Positions 7,645-14,973 of a stretch of 16,656 bases of DNA are shown in pieces. The stretch's first letter is position 1, and each line of letters starts with the position of its first letter. Source of the stretch: Cyanobacteriota bacterium. Lineage in GTDB: Bacteria > Cyanobacteriota > Cyanobacteriia > Phormidesmidales > Phormidesmidaceae. The notes beneath the pieces were generated by a model, which worked only from the letters and a program-made list of their open reading frames with translations, did not search any database and was not told the origin of the DNA. Made by a program: the position numbers and the translations under genes. The stretch covers positions 1 to 16,656 of the forward strand of contig JAIXUR010000444.1 of assembly GCA_027483425.1 (NCBI GenBank). Reading direction: 5' to 3'.

Positions 7645-8067
7645 ATGCAAGTCCCCCCTGAGCCGCCCCCAAGTCAACCCTACAACCTCAACAATGAACT
7701 GGCGAAGGATCGCACCCGCGCCGCCGCCGATCGCACCCTGATGGCCTGGATGCGCACCTCCCTGTCCCTGATTAGTTTTGGCTTCGGCATTCCCACCATT
7801 GTCAAGGCCATTGAGCAAACCCGGATCAAAGACGACATCAACCCAGAGCGGCTCTCTGGCATCGTTGGGTTAGCCTTTATTGCCGTCGGTGTTTTTGGCC
7901 TAGCGACGGCCCTCAATGCTCATCACCGGGCCCTTGAGGCGATCGCCCTGGACCGCTACACCTACGATCGCAAGGCCTCCAATGCCACCCGCATGGCGGC
8001 GATCAGCCTGCTCTCCATTGGCCTAGTCTCCTTTATTGGCATCATCATCAAAGCCCTCAATGTCTAA
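7645..8067 (+). CDS. DUF202 (YidH-like) small integral membrane protein
   Basis: A 140-residue protein of the DUF202 family. The cytoplasmic N-terminus holds the diagnostic NELAKDRTRAAADRTLMAWM (residues 17-36), followed by three membrane segments at about 37-55, 70-92 and 113-135. DUF202 occurs alone in bacterial YidH-like proteins and as the membrane part of eukaryotic VTC polyphosphate polymerase; the bacterial role is not established. Length and segment count are normal. The ATG at 7645 precedes a Pro-rich start (PPEPPPSQP); no strong ribosome binding site is visible. It stands alone, with the next gene about 450 bp away. Confidence 0.9.
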   Translation: MQVPPEPPPSQPYNLNNELAKDRTRAAADRTLMAWMRTSLSLISFGFGIPTIVKAIEQTRIKDDINPERLSGIVGLAFIAVGVFGLATALNAHHRALEAIALDRYTYDRKASNATRMAAISLLSIGLVSFIGIIIKALNV

Positions 8068-8219
8068 ACCGCAGGCGTTAAGACCCAGGCAAACATCCGT
8101 AGAGGCCCTAAATCACCGTCAAACCCTCAGGAATTCTTCATTAGCCTTGACGCGAAATGACAAGAAATCAAAAAAATAACGTGATATCACTGAGGAGCGG
8201 GGGGCAAGCTTGATCTAGA

Positions 8220-8361
8220 TAAGTAGCTGGGCGTAATTAAACTCAAGATGCTGTTGGGGGTGGAGGGGGCTTCGTCGTGAGCTCAGCCGAACGGTGAAAC
8301 CCCCTGCCTGGGGGCGCAGCCCCCAAGCCCCTTCTTACAATTAATTAGGCCTGCTTACTTA
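8220..8361. mobile_element. MITE-like element with internal GC hairpin, 142 bp
   Basis: Ends 8220-8247 and 8334-8361 match as inverted repeats at about 20 of 28 positions; both contain TAAGTA and TAATTAA. Inside is a perfect hairpin, TGGGGGC (8309-8315), GCA, GCCCCCA (8319-8325), plus a looser GGGGG/CCCCC pairing outside it. No coding capacity and no clear target duplication. The hairpin alone could also serve as a terminator for the DUF202 gene. Confidence 0.35.
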
Positions 8362-8418
8362 GGTGAACATTTGCCGACGTTCTGGCTGGGGAGAAAACGG
8401 AATGTTTGAGCTTGTTCA

Positions 8419-8443
8419 ACCTTCACAGTTTTGACCTTCACAG
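8419..8443 (+). repeat. Two direct copies of ACCTTCACAG, 15 bp apart
   Basis: Copies at 8419-8428 and 8434-8443 repeat with a 15-bp period about 80-105 bp upstream of the FVQT-B start. The spacing is about one and a half helical turns. This may be a regulator site or a simple small duplication. Confidence 0.3.
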
Positions 8444-8523
8444 CACCCTGCAAGCGATGTTCAGACCCATGGGTTTGGCCCTTGGCACTGTCTCCCCATC
8501 GATATAGACCCCTAGAGATCACC

Positions 8524-9126
8524 ATGAAAACCATCAATCAGTCTTTCAGAAGTCATTCTCTCGTTCGCCCCGTTCTGGTTTTGTCGGCCCTGTTTGCGAT
8601 CGCGGGTTGTAGCCAACCCCCTACCCCCTCGGCCCAGGCGACTACCACGGCCCCCGAGGCGGCCACCACCGCCCAGGCACCCTCTTCTTCCCAGGAGGTG
8701 CAGCTCATGTTTGTGCAGACCGCTGACGACATTCAGGTCAACCCCACAGAAAAAACGTTTCGACTGGTGAATGTGAATCAGCAGACCCTGTACTTTGCCG
8801 ATCGGCCTGAGCGTCTGGCCGGACACTACAAAATGGACGACTATCTGAAGGAATGGACCGAGGGAGACAACAATTTTGGCGAGGATCCACCCAATGCCAC
8901 CCTGTCGATCTACGAGCCTGGTCAGGCCGGGAATTCGATTGTGGTGGTTGAAATTAGCAACCCCGTTGTAGAGGGTGACGATATCGTCTACAGCTACCAA
9001 CTCATTGAGGGCACAATGCCTGCCCAGGGTGGCGCGACGGCTATCTTCATTGATTGGGTTCCGGCCCGACCCGGTGTGGGGCCAGGGGGAGTTGGCAAGC
9101 CCGGTGTTGTGGGGGTTGGGGTGTAG
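8524..9126 (+). CDS. Lipoprotein of the FVQT family, copy B, with Gly/Val-rich tail (unknown function)
   Basis: A 200-residue predicted lipoprotein. I choose ATG 8524 rather than the in-frame upstream codon at 8431, because it puts a basic n-region and hydrophobic stretch directly before the lipobox LFAIAGC (Cys29). A linker rich in Ala, Thr, Pro and Ser runs from 30 to about 58. The core has FVQT (63-66), FADRP (91-95), RLAG, Trp111 and DPPNA (121-125), at exactly the spacing seen in the protein at 1210-1812. It then ends in a low-complexity tail of Gly, Val and Pro (about 181-200). So the same core is lipid-anchored here and Tat-exported there. Function unknown; the conserved charged DRP and DPPNA motifs could be structural or ligand-binding. 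A hairpin follows the stop; the hydrolase operon lies about 390 bp downstream. Confidence 0.88.
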   Translation: MKTINQSFRSHSLVRPVLVLSALFAIAGCSQPPTPSAQATTTAPEAATTAQAPSSSQEVQLMFVQTADDIQVNPTEKTFRLVNVNQQTLYFADRPERLAGHYKMDDYLKEWTEGDNNFGEDPPNATLSIYEPGQAGNSIVVVEISNPVVEGDDIVYSYQLIEGTMPAQGGATAIFIDWVPARPGVGPGGVGKPGVVGVGV

Positions 9127-9130
9127 CCGA

Positions 9131-9163
9131 CTGGCCGCAACAGTCTTCGGATTTTGCGGCCAG
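9131..9163 (+). terminator. Terminator hairpin after FVQT-B
   Basis: Perfect 10-bp arms CTGGCCGCAA (9131-9140) and TTGCGGCCAG (9154-9163), 13-nt loop, 4 bp after the stop codon. The following ACTTGTCCTGTTCTG is only moderately T-rich. Confidence 0.6.
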
Positions 9164-9412
9164 ACTTGTCCTGTTCTGGGCGCAAGGGATGGCCCTAGGA
9201 CTGCAACTGGACGTATATTTGGCTTGGATGGCTGGTGCTCTACGTCATCCTTCTGGTTTTAGCACGCCCAGGATCGCCGCAAACTAAAACCTCTAGCAGT
9301 CGACCATTCCCTTCAGAGGGCGGTCAGCTGGGCGCTGTGCTAGGCCAGTCATGCGCGACCTGGCGCGACCTGGCGCAGCTAGCCCTAGCGATCGCAGCGT
9401 CACGCCCCAATA

Positions 9413-9469
9413 GCCAGATAGCGTCCCAGGGTTTGTGTTGCCAGTTGCCCATGCCCTAAGCTATCTGGC
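9413..9469 (+). promoter_or_regulatory. 10-bp inverted repeat upstream of the hydrolase operon
   Basis: GCCAGATAGC (9413-9422) and GCTATCTGGC (9460-9469) are perfect reverse complements separated by 37 bp, ending 46 bp before the chosen start at 9516. It could be a 5'-leader hairpin or paired regulator sites. No riboswitch class was recognised. Confidence 0.3.
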
Positions 9470-9515
9470 CAGCGCTATCAATTACCCCAGACAATTACCC
9501 CGAAATAGGAGCACT

Positions 9516-11264
9516 ATGGTCAGGTCGATGCCAACAGCCAATCTTCAGCGGTCAGCACGAGTCAACTGCACAACGCCAGATCAACCGACAGATCAATGGG
9601 CAGATCAACCGGCAAAGCCATGGTTTGCTAAGAGTCAGCTCAAATTTTGGGGCCATGGATTCCTGGCCGCTGGGGCTGTTCTCGCTACGGTGGCCTTCAC
9701 GCCCGTTAGGAGTTGGGCGGCTGAGCAACTATTTTTTGACTTTGGCCCGTTGAGCCGGTCTATCCCCGTGGCATCCCTCGAGCACTTTGCCGAAACCGGC
9801 GAAGTGGATGCGGCCCTAGCGCCCTACTTCCGCAAGCTGACCCCAGCGCAACAGGCTGACCTAAAAACCGCACTAACCATCACAAAACCCGTTGATGTTG
9901 TGACCGTCAGCCAGTTTTTCTATGACCCCATGGGGGCCCGTTCCCTCGACTTTATGGGCAACGTGATCCAAACCGATGAGTTCTTGAATGGCGGCAAAGC
10001 GCTGCGATCGGCCCTGATTACCTCGGCGGCAAACGGTGAGATCTCACTCCTATCCGTCCTTCAGAATTTTCCGTCCAGGACAATACAGCTAGACCTGCAG
10101 GGCATTCTTAAACTGGTGCGCCAGACCAAGGCCGAGATAGAGGCCACCCAGGCTTTGCTTAAGACAGTGGCGGCACAGTCGGCCGCCGATGCCGCCCTGC
10201 CCCCGCCCCTTGACTTGGCGGCCCTGCCAGACTTAACCCAGCCGGGGCCCTACGGCACGCGGCGAATCGATCTGACCCTGGTCGATCCGGCTCGGCAAAA
10301 TCGCACCGTCCCGGTGATTGTGTTTGTGCCTGAAAACCTGGCGGCCGCTCCGAGTTCTCTCCCCGTCGTGGTGGTTTCCCACGGGCTTGGATCGTCCCCC
10401 AACGACTTTTTAGAGGCCGGCGCGATCGCCAGCTATGGCTTCGTGGTGGCACTCCCTGACCACATCGGCAGCGACACCGCCCAAAAGCAGGCGCTGCTGA
10501 ATGGGTTTTCCGACGAAATGTTTAAGGTTTCCGATTTCCTCGATCGCCCCCTGGATATTACCTTTTTGCTGGATGAGCTGGAGCGCACCAATCAAAGCCA
10601 ATACCAGGGCAGGTTAAACCTAGATCAGGTGTTGGTGGTGGGCCATTCCTTTGGCGGCTACACGGCCCTGGCCATCGCCGGAGCCACCATTGATTTTGAC
10701 CAACTGGCCCAGGCTTGCACCCCGGAGCAAAACATCCTTCTCGATGCCGCCCAGCTCTTGGAATGTCGAGCCCTAGAGCTGGACCCAGCCGCCGTTCAAC
10801 GGCTGGGCGTCGAGGGGGTACGCGACGAGCGGGTGAAAATCATCATGCCCTTTGCCCCGGTGTCTAACCTATTTGGCCAGTCTGGCATTAGCCGCATTCA
10901 AATTCCGGTGGCGATTTCAGCGGGGACGGTTGACGTGGCGGCCCCGGCTATGCCCGAACAAGCCACCACCTTTACCTGGTTGACTACCCCCGATAAATAC
11001 CTGTACCTGATTCAAAATGCCTCCCACAACGCCAGCCTGACCGAGATGGTCGACAAGTTCCTGCACGTTCAAAACTCCTATGACCAGAGCAGCCAAGAGG
11101 AGCTAGCCCTTGTCCAAGAGCTAACTCTGACGTTAGTGGTGGCCTTTGCCCAGGCCTACCTCAATAACGATCAGACCTACGCCCCTTTCCTGCGATCGGC
11201 CTACGTAGAAGCCGTCAGTCAAGAGCCCTTCAAACGGTATCTGGTGAGGGAATTGCCCGATTGA
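9516..11264 (+). CDS. Exported alpha/beta hydrolase with N-terminal DUF1400 domain
   Basis: A 582-residue serine hydrolase. I choose ATG 9516 because AGGAG sits 4 nt before it. After a long polar n-region, a hydrophobic stretch at about 48-62 ends in SWAAE (67-70), so the protein is exported or anchored. DUF1400, a domain characteristic of cyanobacteria, covers about 70-200 (LFFDFGPLSRSIPVASLEHF). The alpha/beta hydrolase part shows the oxyanion-type VVVSHGLGSS (286-294), the nucleophile elbow GHSFGG with Ser378, a candidate acid Asp473 in TVDVAAP and His504 in QNASHNASL. The fold recalls platelet-activating-factor acetylhydrolase and dienelactone hydrolase relatives, so an ester or lipid substrate is likely, but none can be named. 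The MscS gene starts at or just after its stop, so the two probably form an operon. Confidence 0.92.
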   Translation: MVRSMPTANLQRSARVNCTTPDQPTDQWADQPAKPWFAKSQLKFWGHGFLAAGAVLATVAFTPVRSWAAEQLFFDFGPLSRSIPVASLEHFAETGEVDAALAPYFRKLTPAQQADLKTALTITKPVDVVTVSQFFYDPMGARSLDFMGNVIQTDEFLNGGKALRSALITSAANGEISLLSVLQNFPSRTIQLDLQGILKLVRQTKAEIEATQALLKTVAAQSAADAALPPPLDLAALPDLTQPGPYGTRRIDLTLVDPARQNRTVPVIVFVPENLAAAPSSLPVVVVSHGLGSSPNDFLEAGAIASYGFVVALPDHIGSDTAQKQALLNGFSDEMFKVSDFLDRPLDITFLLDELERTNQSQYQGRLNLDQVLVVGHSFGGYTALAIAGATIDFDQLAQACTPEQNILLDAAQLLECRALELDPAAVQRLGVEGVRDERVKIIMPFAPVSNLFGQSGISRIQIPVAISAGTVDVAAPAMPEQATTFTWLTTPDKYLYLIQNASHNASLTEMVDKFLHVQNSYDQSSQEELALVQELTLTLVVAFAQAYLNNDQTYAPFLRSAYVEAVSQEPFKRYLVRELPD

Positions 11265-11287
11265 CGTGGCCCGCCGACAACCTCTTT

Positions 11288-13039
11288 ATGATCACGATGG
11301 TGTCATCTCCTAGAATTCCAGGTTTTAAGCTCGCATCGGTTTTACTCAGCCTATGCCTTGGCGGTTTACTGGTGCTGACCCTGGGGGGAAACCGGGTAGA
11401 GGCCCAGGCATCGCCCCTCGCCATGGGCTGGAAATCCTTTGGCATTGAGGGGGATATTGCCTACGCCCCAGTCAGGTTAGATGGCTACCCGCTATTTTCC
11501 ATTGCCACCGATCTCAGTCAATCGGATAGTAACCGCAGCGGCATTGGGGCGCTCCAGATGCGACGCAGTCGCATTGAAAATCTCCTCCATAACCAGTTGC
11601 AGACCTTGCTAGAACAGGGTATTGATCCCGACGATCTCCAGATTGTGGTCACCCAGTTAAATAAGCAAACAGCCGTGCAGGCCGTGGTGGCAGGCAACCC
11701 CGGCCGACCCATGGTCACCATCACGGCCCTGGATGCTGAAATCTATGGCCTGACCGAGGCTGACCTGGCCGACGAGGTTGCCCAAAACATCCAGACCGGG
11801 CTAGAGCGGGGCATGGCCGAACGACAACCGGCCGCCCAGTGGCGGCAGGCCAAGCAGGGGGCGGTGGGTGCTGCGATCGCCGCCCTGCTGATCGCGCTCT
11901 TGGCCCAGATCAATCGATGGGTGGGGCGATCGCAGCACCCCCTGAAGCATCAACTATTGGTCCAGCAAGAGAGCCTCGCCCAGCAGCAGGCTGCCCTCAG
12001 TCCAGACGAACCCCTACCAGAGCCGATCACCGACCTACAGCACCAGATCGTTCGCCTCAAACGCCGCATCGAGCGCAAAACCTGGCTACAACGCATTCTG
12101 CAATTGAGTATGGTCACCCTGGGATTATGGGGTACCGCCTGGGTGCTCCAGCGCTTTCCCCAAACGCGATCGCTGGGCCTGCTGCTGATTAGACAACCCC
12201 TGGGGCTGTTGCTGCTGGGGTTGATGTTGACCCTGCTGATCATCCTCAGCCGCCTGGGTATTGACCGGGCCGTCACCCAGTGGGTGGGTACCGCAGACAC
12301 CATCCCCGCCGTTCAGCTAGCCCGACGGCAGCAGCGGGGTACCACCCTGGCGATGGCCTGGAAAGATGTCGTGACCCTGTTTTGGATCGTAGTGGGGGGG
12401 GTGATGGCGCTGAATCTGGTCACCCTGTCGGCGGGGTTCACCCTCAGCCTTCAACTGGGTGCCCTGGGGCTGCTCGCCTCCTTGGTCTTTCAGTCCACCA
12501 TTCAAGATGCCCTGTCCGGTGTGCTCCTGCTAGCCCGCGATGCCTACACCATCGGCGATACTGTGGCCATCCAAGACATTACCGGTGTGGTCGAAACCAT
12601 GGGATTGGCCATGACCCAGATTCGCAATTCACCAGGGCATCTGATTACCCTGCGCAACGGCCAAATTACCTCCGTAGCCAACTACTCCCGGGACTGGGCC
12701 CGGATGGACTACGCCGTTTTGGTCGATCATGACACCGACATCAGACAGGCCCTCACCGTCATGGCAGAGGTATTGCAAACCCTACAAGCATCCTCCGACT
12801 GGGCCGATAAGCTCATCGATCAACCGGATATTCTCGGGGTTAGTCAGATTGACCCCCAGGGTATCTTGCTTCAAATTCGCACCCAAACGGCCCCAGGCCA
12901 GCAATTTAGCGTGCTCCGCGAGTATCGTCTGCGCCTCAATCAGGCCTTCAATGCCAAGGGCATTCGGCTGGCCCTACCCCAACGAGAATTGCGGTATCGC
13001 GACCCAGACCCTAGACCCTCAGACCATCCATCCGAGTAA
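11288..13039 (+). CDS. MscS family mechanosensitive ion channel with periplasmic N-terminal domain
   Basis: A channel that releases small solutes when membrane tension rises. I use ATG 11288 (583 aa). A TTG at 11261 would overlap the hydrolase stop as TTGA and add 9 residues, and ATG 11297 is also open; none has a strong ribosome binding site. A signal peptide ends at VEAQA (about 41). A soluble domain of about 145 residues follows, then a membrane segment at about 192-206, a charged Gln-rich helical linker (221-265), segments at about 272-288 and 297-322, one at about 361-384, and the pore helix region GLLASLVFQSTIQDALSGVLL (about 394-414). The MscS beta domain follows with GDTVAI, NGQI and YSRDWARMDY. 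MscS relatives with extended N-termini are frequent in cyanobacteria. The linked exported hydrolase suggests a shared envelope role, which is inference. Confidence 0.92.
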   Translation: MITMVSSPRIPGFKLASVLLSLCLGGLLVLTLGGNRVEAQASPLAMGWKSFGIEGDIAYAPVRLDGYPLFSIATDLSQSDSNRSGIGALQMRRSRIENLLHNQLQTLLEQGIDPDDLQIVVTQLNKQTAVQAVVAGNPGRPMVTITALDAEIYGLTEADLADEVAQNIQTGLERGMAERQPAAQWRQAKQGAVGAAIAALLIALLAQINRWVGRSQHPLKHQLLVQQESLAQQQAALSPDEPLPEPITDLQHQIVRLKRRIERKTWLQRILQLSMVTLGLWGTAWVLQRFPQTRSLGLLLIRQPLGLLLLGLMLTLLIILSRLGIDRAVTQWVGTADTIPAVQLARRQQRGTTLAMAWKDVVTLFWIVVGGVMALNLVTLSAGFTLSLQLGALGLLASLVFQSTIQDALSGVLLLARDAYTIGDTVAIQDITGVVETMGLAMTQIRNSPGHLITLRNGQITSVANYSRDWARMDYAVLVDHDTDIRQALTVMAEVLQTLQASSDWADKLIDQPDILGVSQIDPQGILLQIRTQTAPGQQFSVLREYRLRLNQAFNAKGIRLALPQRELRYRDPDPRPSDHPSE

Positions 13040-13092
13040 TCCATCTCATCAACAAATTCCCTCACGGTCGGGACATGCGTAGATCATCCCCT

Positions 13093-13189
13093 CCCTCTGG
13101 GCACCTCTCCCTGGGAGGGGAAGGGGTGGGTCATCTCAGACCCCGAAACCCACCCCGCCCTCCGGGCACCCCTCCCTGGGAGGGGAAGG
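13093..13189. repeat. Pair of 32-bp direct repeats flanking a 9-bp inverted repeat
   Basis: Copies at 13093-13124 and 13158-13189 differ at 2 of 32 positions; each contains the palindromic CTCCCTGGGAG. Between them GGGGTGGGT (13123-13131) and ACCCACCCC (13148-13156) pair perfectly. The layout looks like a dispersed intergenic repeat unit, and the central hairpin could end MscS transcription. Confidence 0.6.
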
Positions 13190-13298
13190 CGTTGGGACAA
13201 GTCTGGCACAAAAATACCGGAGAATTTGGCTGCCTGCCCAGGGAGCAGGCTCTGCGGCCCTACCGGGGGTATCTGCTTTCCCAGAAATCCCCTCAGGC

Positions 13299-13337
13299 AC
13301 AAAGTAAAGCCCTCTGGTCATAGGCTACCAGAGGGCT
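13299..13337 (-). terminator. Intrinsic terminator of the DoxX gene
   Basis: Perfect 11-bp arms, AGCCCTCTGGT (13308-13318) and ACCAGAGGGCT (13327-13337), with an 8-nt loop, 19 bp past the DoxX stop. On the minus strand the stem is followed by TTTACTTTG, a fair U-tract. Confidence 0.75.
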
Positions 13338-13356
13338 GAAGAGATGATCCGATGGA

Positions 13357-13911
13357 TTAGAGAACCGACTTGGTGCCAGAGGCCGCTTCATCTGACCGGC
13401 GAAACACATCCTCCAAAGAAGCCCGCTTGCCATTGGTTTGGTTGCTGCGCAGCCCGTTGAGGATATTGGCCAGCACCGCATCCACGGAGAACTGTCCCCC
13501 ACCGTTGATCACAAAGAACAGGAAGGTGGCGGCGTACAGGGCCGACAACTCCAGGTAGGGAATGCTCAGCCCCGCGATCTTAACGTGGTGGTACATGGCC
13601 ACCAGCATGGTGAAAAACAGCCCCATCGCCGCCGGGCGAGTCAACAGGCCGAGGGCCACCAGCGGGGCACCGATCAGCTCGGTGAAGGCTGCCATGTAGC
13701 TGAGGGTAATGGGAAAGGGCAGGCCCAGGTAGGCCACGTAGGCCTGGGCGAAGCTCTCAATATTAGCCAGCTTGTCGAGACCGTTATGAACCATAACAAT
13801 ACCGGCGACAACTCTCAGAATTGTCCAGGAAATCTGAAAGGCGGTGTTGCTGGACTGATTGGGCTGAAGCGCAAGGCCGCCCAGGGATAGCATGCGTTGC
13901 TGAGCAATCAT
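13357..13911 (-). CDS. DoxX family membrane protein
   Basis: A 184-residue four-helix membrane protein of the DoxX family, from ATG 13911 (a TTG at 13923 is also open but less likely). Residues about 26-46 hold the first segment with RVVAGIVMVHNGLDKLAN, the conserved DoxX opening. A proline-containing loop (YVAYLGLPFPITLSYMAAFT) and ELIGAPLVALGLLTRPAA follow, then segments at about 92-110 and 120-137. The soluble C-terminal tail of about 45 residues is rich in polar residues and longer than in minimal DoxX proteins. DoxX proteins have been tied to quinone or thiol redox and oxidative stress in some bacteria, but the activity of this one cannot be stated. It has its own dyad-containing upstream region and a good terminator, so it is probably a single-gene unit. 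Confidence 0.9.
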   Translation of the reverse strand: MIAQQRMLSLGGLALQPNQSSNTAFQISWTILRVVAGIVMVHNGLDKLANIESFAQAYVAYLGLPFPITLSYMAAFTELIGAPLVALGLLTRPAAMGLFFTMLVAMYHHVKIAGLSIPYLELSALYAATFLFFVINGGGQFSVDAVLANILNGLRSNQTNGKRASLEDVFRRSDEAASGTKSVL

Positions 13912-13928
13912 AGGGATTAACAAAAATT

Positions 13929-13958
13929 AACTTCGCTACTCATTATGGTAACGAAGTT
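13929..13958 (-). promoter_or_regulatory. Dyad with enclosed -10-like box upstream of DoxX
   Basis: AACTTCG (13929-13935) and CGAAGTT (13952-13958) are perfect inverted repeats 16 bp apart, 17 bp before the DoxX start. On the minus strand CATAAT (13947-13942), a good -10 candidate, lies between the arms. A repressor bound here would block transcription. No regulator gene is adjacent. Confidence 0.4.
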
Positions 13959-14147
13959 TTAAGAGAAGTAAAGGTGCTATCCAGGTCAATTTACTCTGCA
14001 AGATGAAAAATCAGTTCGGGTGCACCTCGCGATCGGTGAAGCGCGGGCTGGTCAAAGCGTGGGGCCAGAGATTAAAAAAATCGGGGCGTAGCGCTGAAAT
14101 GACGGGCGATCGCGCAAAATCAAAGCATTCAACCTCGACAAATTCCT

Positions 14148-14837
14148 ATGCGATCGATGATCTCTCGCTCGATGTTTGGGCTGGCTCTGGTAGGTGCCTG
14201 GCTAGGGAATGTGCCGGTCTCCAGTGCTGCCCCCCGGCCCCAGTTGGACAGGGGAGTCGCCCAGGCCCAGGTTTGGCTGGCCCAAGACGCGACCCCAGAC
14301 CCGGCTCCAGACCCGGCCCCAGAGGCCGCCGTCGGTGACCTGCCCACCACAAAAACCGTCACCATCGTGGTCGAAGGCGAACCCCAGGCAGTGGTAATGC
14401 AGCTTTACCAGCACCCAGAGGTGCCCTTGGTGACCTACTACCCGTTTACCCTGACCGTAGACCAGGCTTGTAGCGCCGATGGCTGTGCTGTCTCGTTTAC
14501 CAACCCGGTCACAGAGGCCAGTATCGTCTTTATGTTTCCCGCCGGGGCAGAGCAGGCCGCCGACCTGGTCCCCTACATCACTGGGCCCGAGGGGTTGGTC
14601 ACCCAGAACGAATGGGTGGTAACGGGCACCTACACCGATCAGCTCAATTTCCCCTGGGCGCAGCAGTTGGTCACCTTTCAAACCCCCGAACTGGCGGCGG
14701 TGGGGTTGGTCTATCTGGGAGCCGTCAACAACCAGGGGTTTGCGGTCATGGCCCTGTTTCCCCCCGATGCGGGAGACGGCTTTATGCCCGAGGCCAACGC
14801 CATCTTTTCGGAGATTCAGGTTCAGCCTCGGCGGTAG
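14148..14837 (+). CDS. Secreted protein of unknown function
   Basis: A 229-residue exported protein I do not recognise. The signal peptide is MRSMISRSMFGLALVGAWLG with probable cleavage near VSSAA (about 24-28). An Asp/Pro/Ala linker containing PDPAPDPAPEAA lies at about 50-61. The rest (about 65-229) is predicted beta-rich, with a hydrophobic core VTIVVEGEPQAVVMQLYQ, a CSADGC pair that may form a disulfide, TNPVTEASIVFMFPAG, and a final strand ending EIQVQPRR. ATG codons at 14148, 14157 and 14172 are all possible, and no clear ribosome binding site favours one. It is divergent from DoxX and followed at once by the heptamer array. Codon usage looks like its neighbours. Confidence 0.75.
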   Translation: MRSMISRSMFGLALVGAWLGNVPVSSAAPRPQLDRGVAQAQVWLAQDATPDPAPDPAPEAAVGDLPTTKTVTIVVEGEPQAVVMQLYQHPEVPLVTYYPFTLTVDQACSADGCAVSFTNPVTEASIVFMFPAGAEQAADLVPYITGPEGLVTQNEWVVTGTYTDQLNFPWAQQLVTFQTPELAAVGLVYLGAVNNQGFAVMALFPPDAGDGFMPEANAIFSEIQVQPRR

Positions 14838-14840
14838 TTA

Positions 14841-14973
14841 GGAGTCAGGAGTCGGGAGTCAGGAGTCGGGAGTCAGGAGCCAGGAGCCAGGAGCCAGGAG
14901 CCAGGAGTCGGGAGCCAGGAGCCAGGAGTCGGGAGTCGGGAGCCAGGAGCCAGGAGTCGGGAGTCAGGAGTTA
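14841..14973. repeat. Heptameric tandem repeat array, 19 units (STRR type)
   Basis: Nineteen uninterrupted 7-bp units: GGAGTCA, GGAGTCG and GGAGCCA in mixed order, and a final GGAGTTA. The array begins 3 bp after the stop codon of the secreted-protein gene. Short tandemly repeated heptamers are a known feature of cyanobacterial genomes. Copy number is likely to vary between strains by slippage. Not a CRISPR: there are no spacers. Confidence 0.92.

Larger units (their letters stand above)
8068..8523. other. Intergenic stretch between DUF202 and FVQT-B
   Basis: No gene seen. It holds a perfect GTGATATCAC palindrome near 8181, the MITE-like element at 8220-8361, the direct repeats at 8419-8443 and a possible -10 box TATAGA at 8503-8508, close to the FVQT-B start. 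Confidence 0.55.
9127..9515. other. Intergenic stretch between FVQT-B and the hydrolase operon
   Basis: No gene seen. It contains the terminator hairpin at 9131-9163, two tandem copies of GCGCGACCTG at 9353-9372, and the inverted repeat at 9413-9469 in front of the hydrolase gene. Confidence 0.55.
13040..13356. other. Convergent intergenic stretch between MscS and DoxX genes
   Basis: No gene seen. It contains a pair of 32-bp direct repeats with an inverted repeat between them (13093-13189) and the DoxX terminator (13299-13337). Confidence 0.6.

Noticed and set aside
8431..8523. Upstream start for the FVQT-B lipoprotein
   Set aside because: It would bury the lipobox behind 31 extra residues and gives no valid signal peptide; ATG 8524 fits.
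9353..9372. Tandem GCGCGACCTG as a regulatory iteron
   Set aside because: Only two copies are present and no replication or regulator gene is nearby; it is a minor duplication.
9435..9515. Upstream start for the DUF1400 hydrolase
   Set aside because: The extension overlaps the inverted repeat and has no ribosome binding site; ATG 9516 follows AGGAG.
11839..12732. Frames of 117 and 150 codons on the plus strand
   Set aside because: They are out-of-frame shadows of the MscS gene with Arg/Pro-rich composition and no domain.
14003..14338. 111-codon open frame on the plus strand
   Set aside because: It overlaps the better-supported gene at 14148 and ends in an Arg/Pro/Gly-rich shadow sequence.
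14202..14681. 159-codon open frame on the minus strand
   Set aside because: It is antisense to the secreted-protein gene, which has a good signal peptide; the antisense product looks like low-complexity noise.
14841..14973. Possible CRISPR-like array
   Set aside because: Units are 7 bp, contiguous and without spacers; it is a simple tandem repeat.
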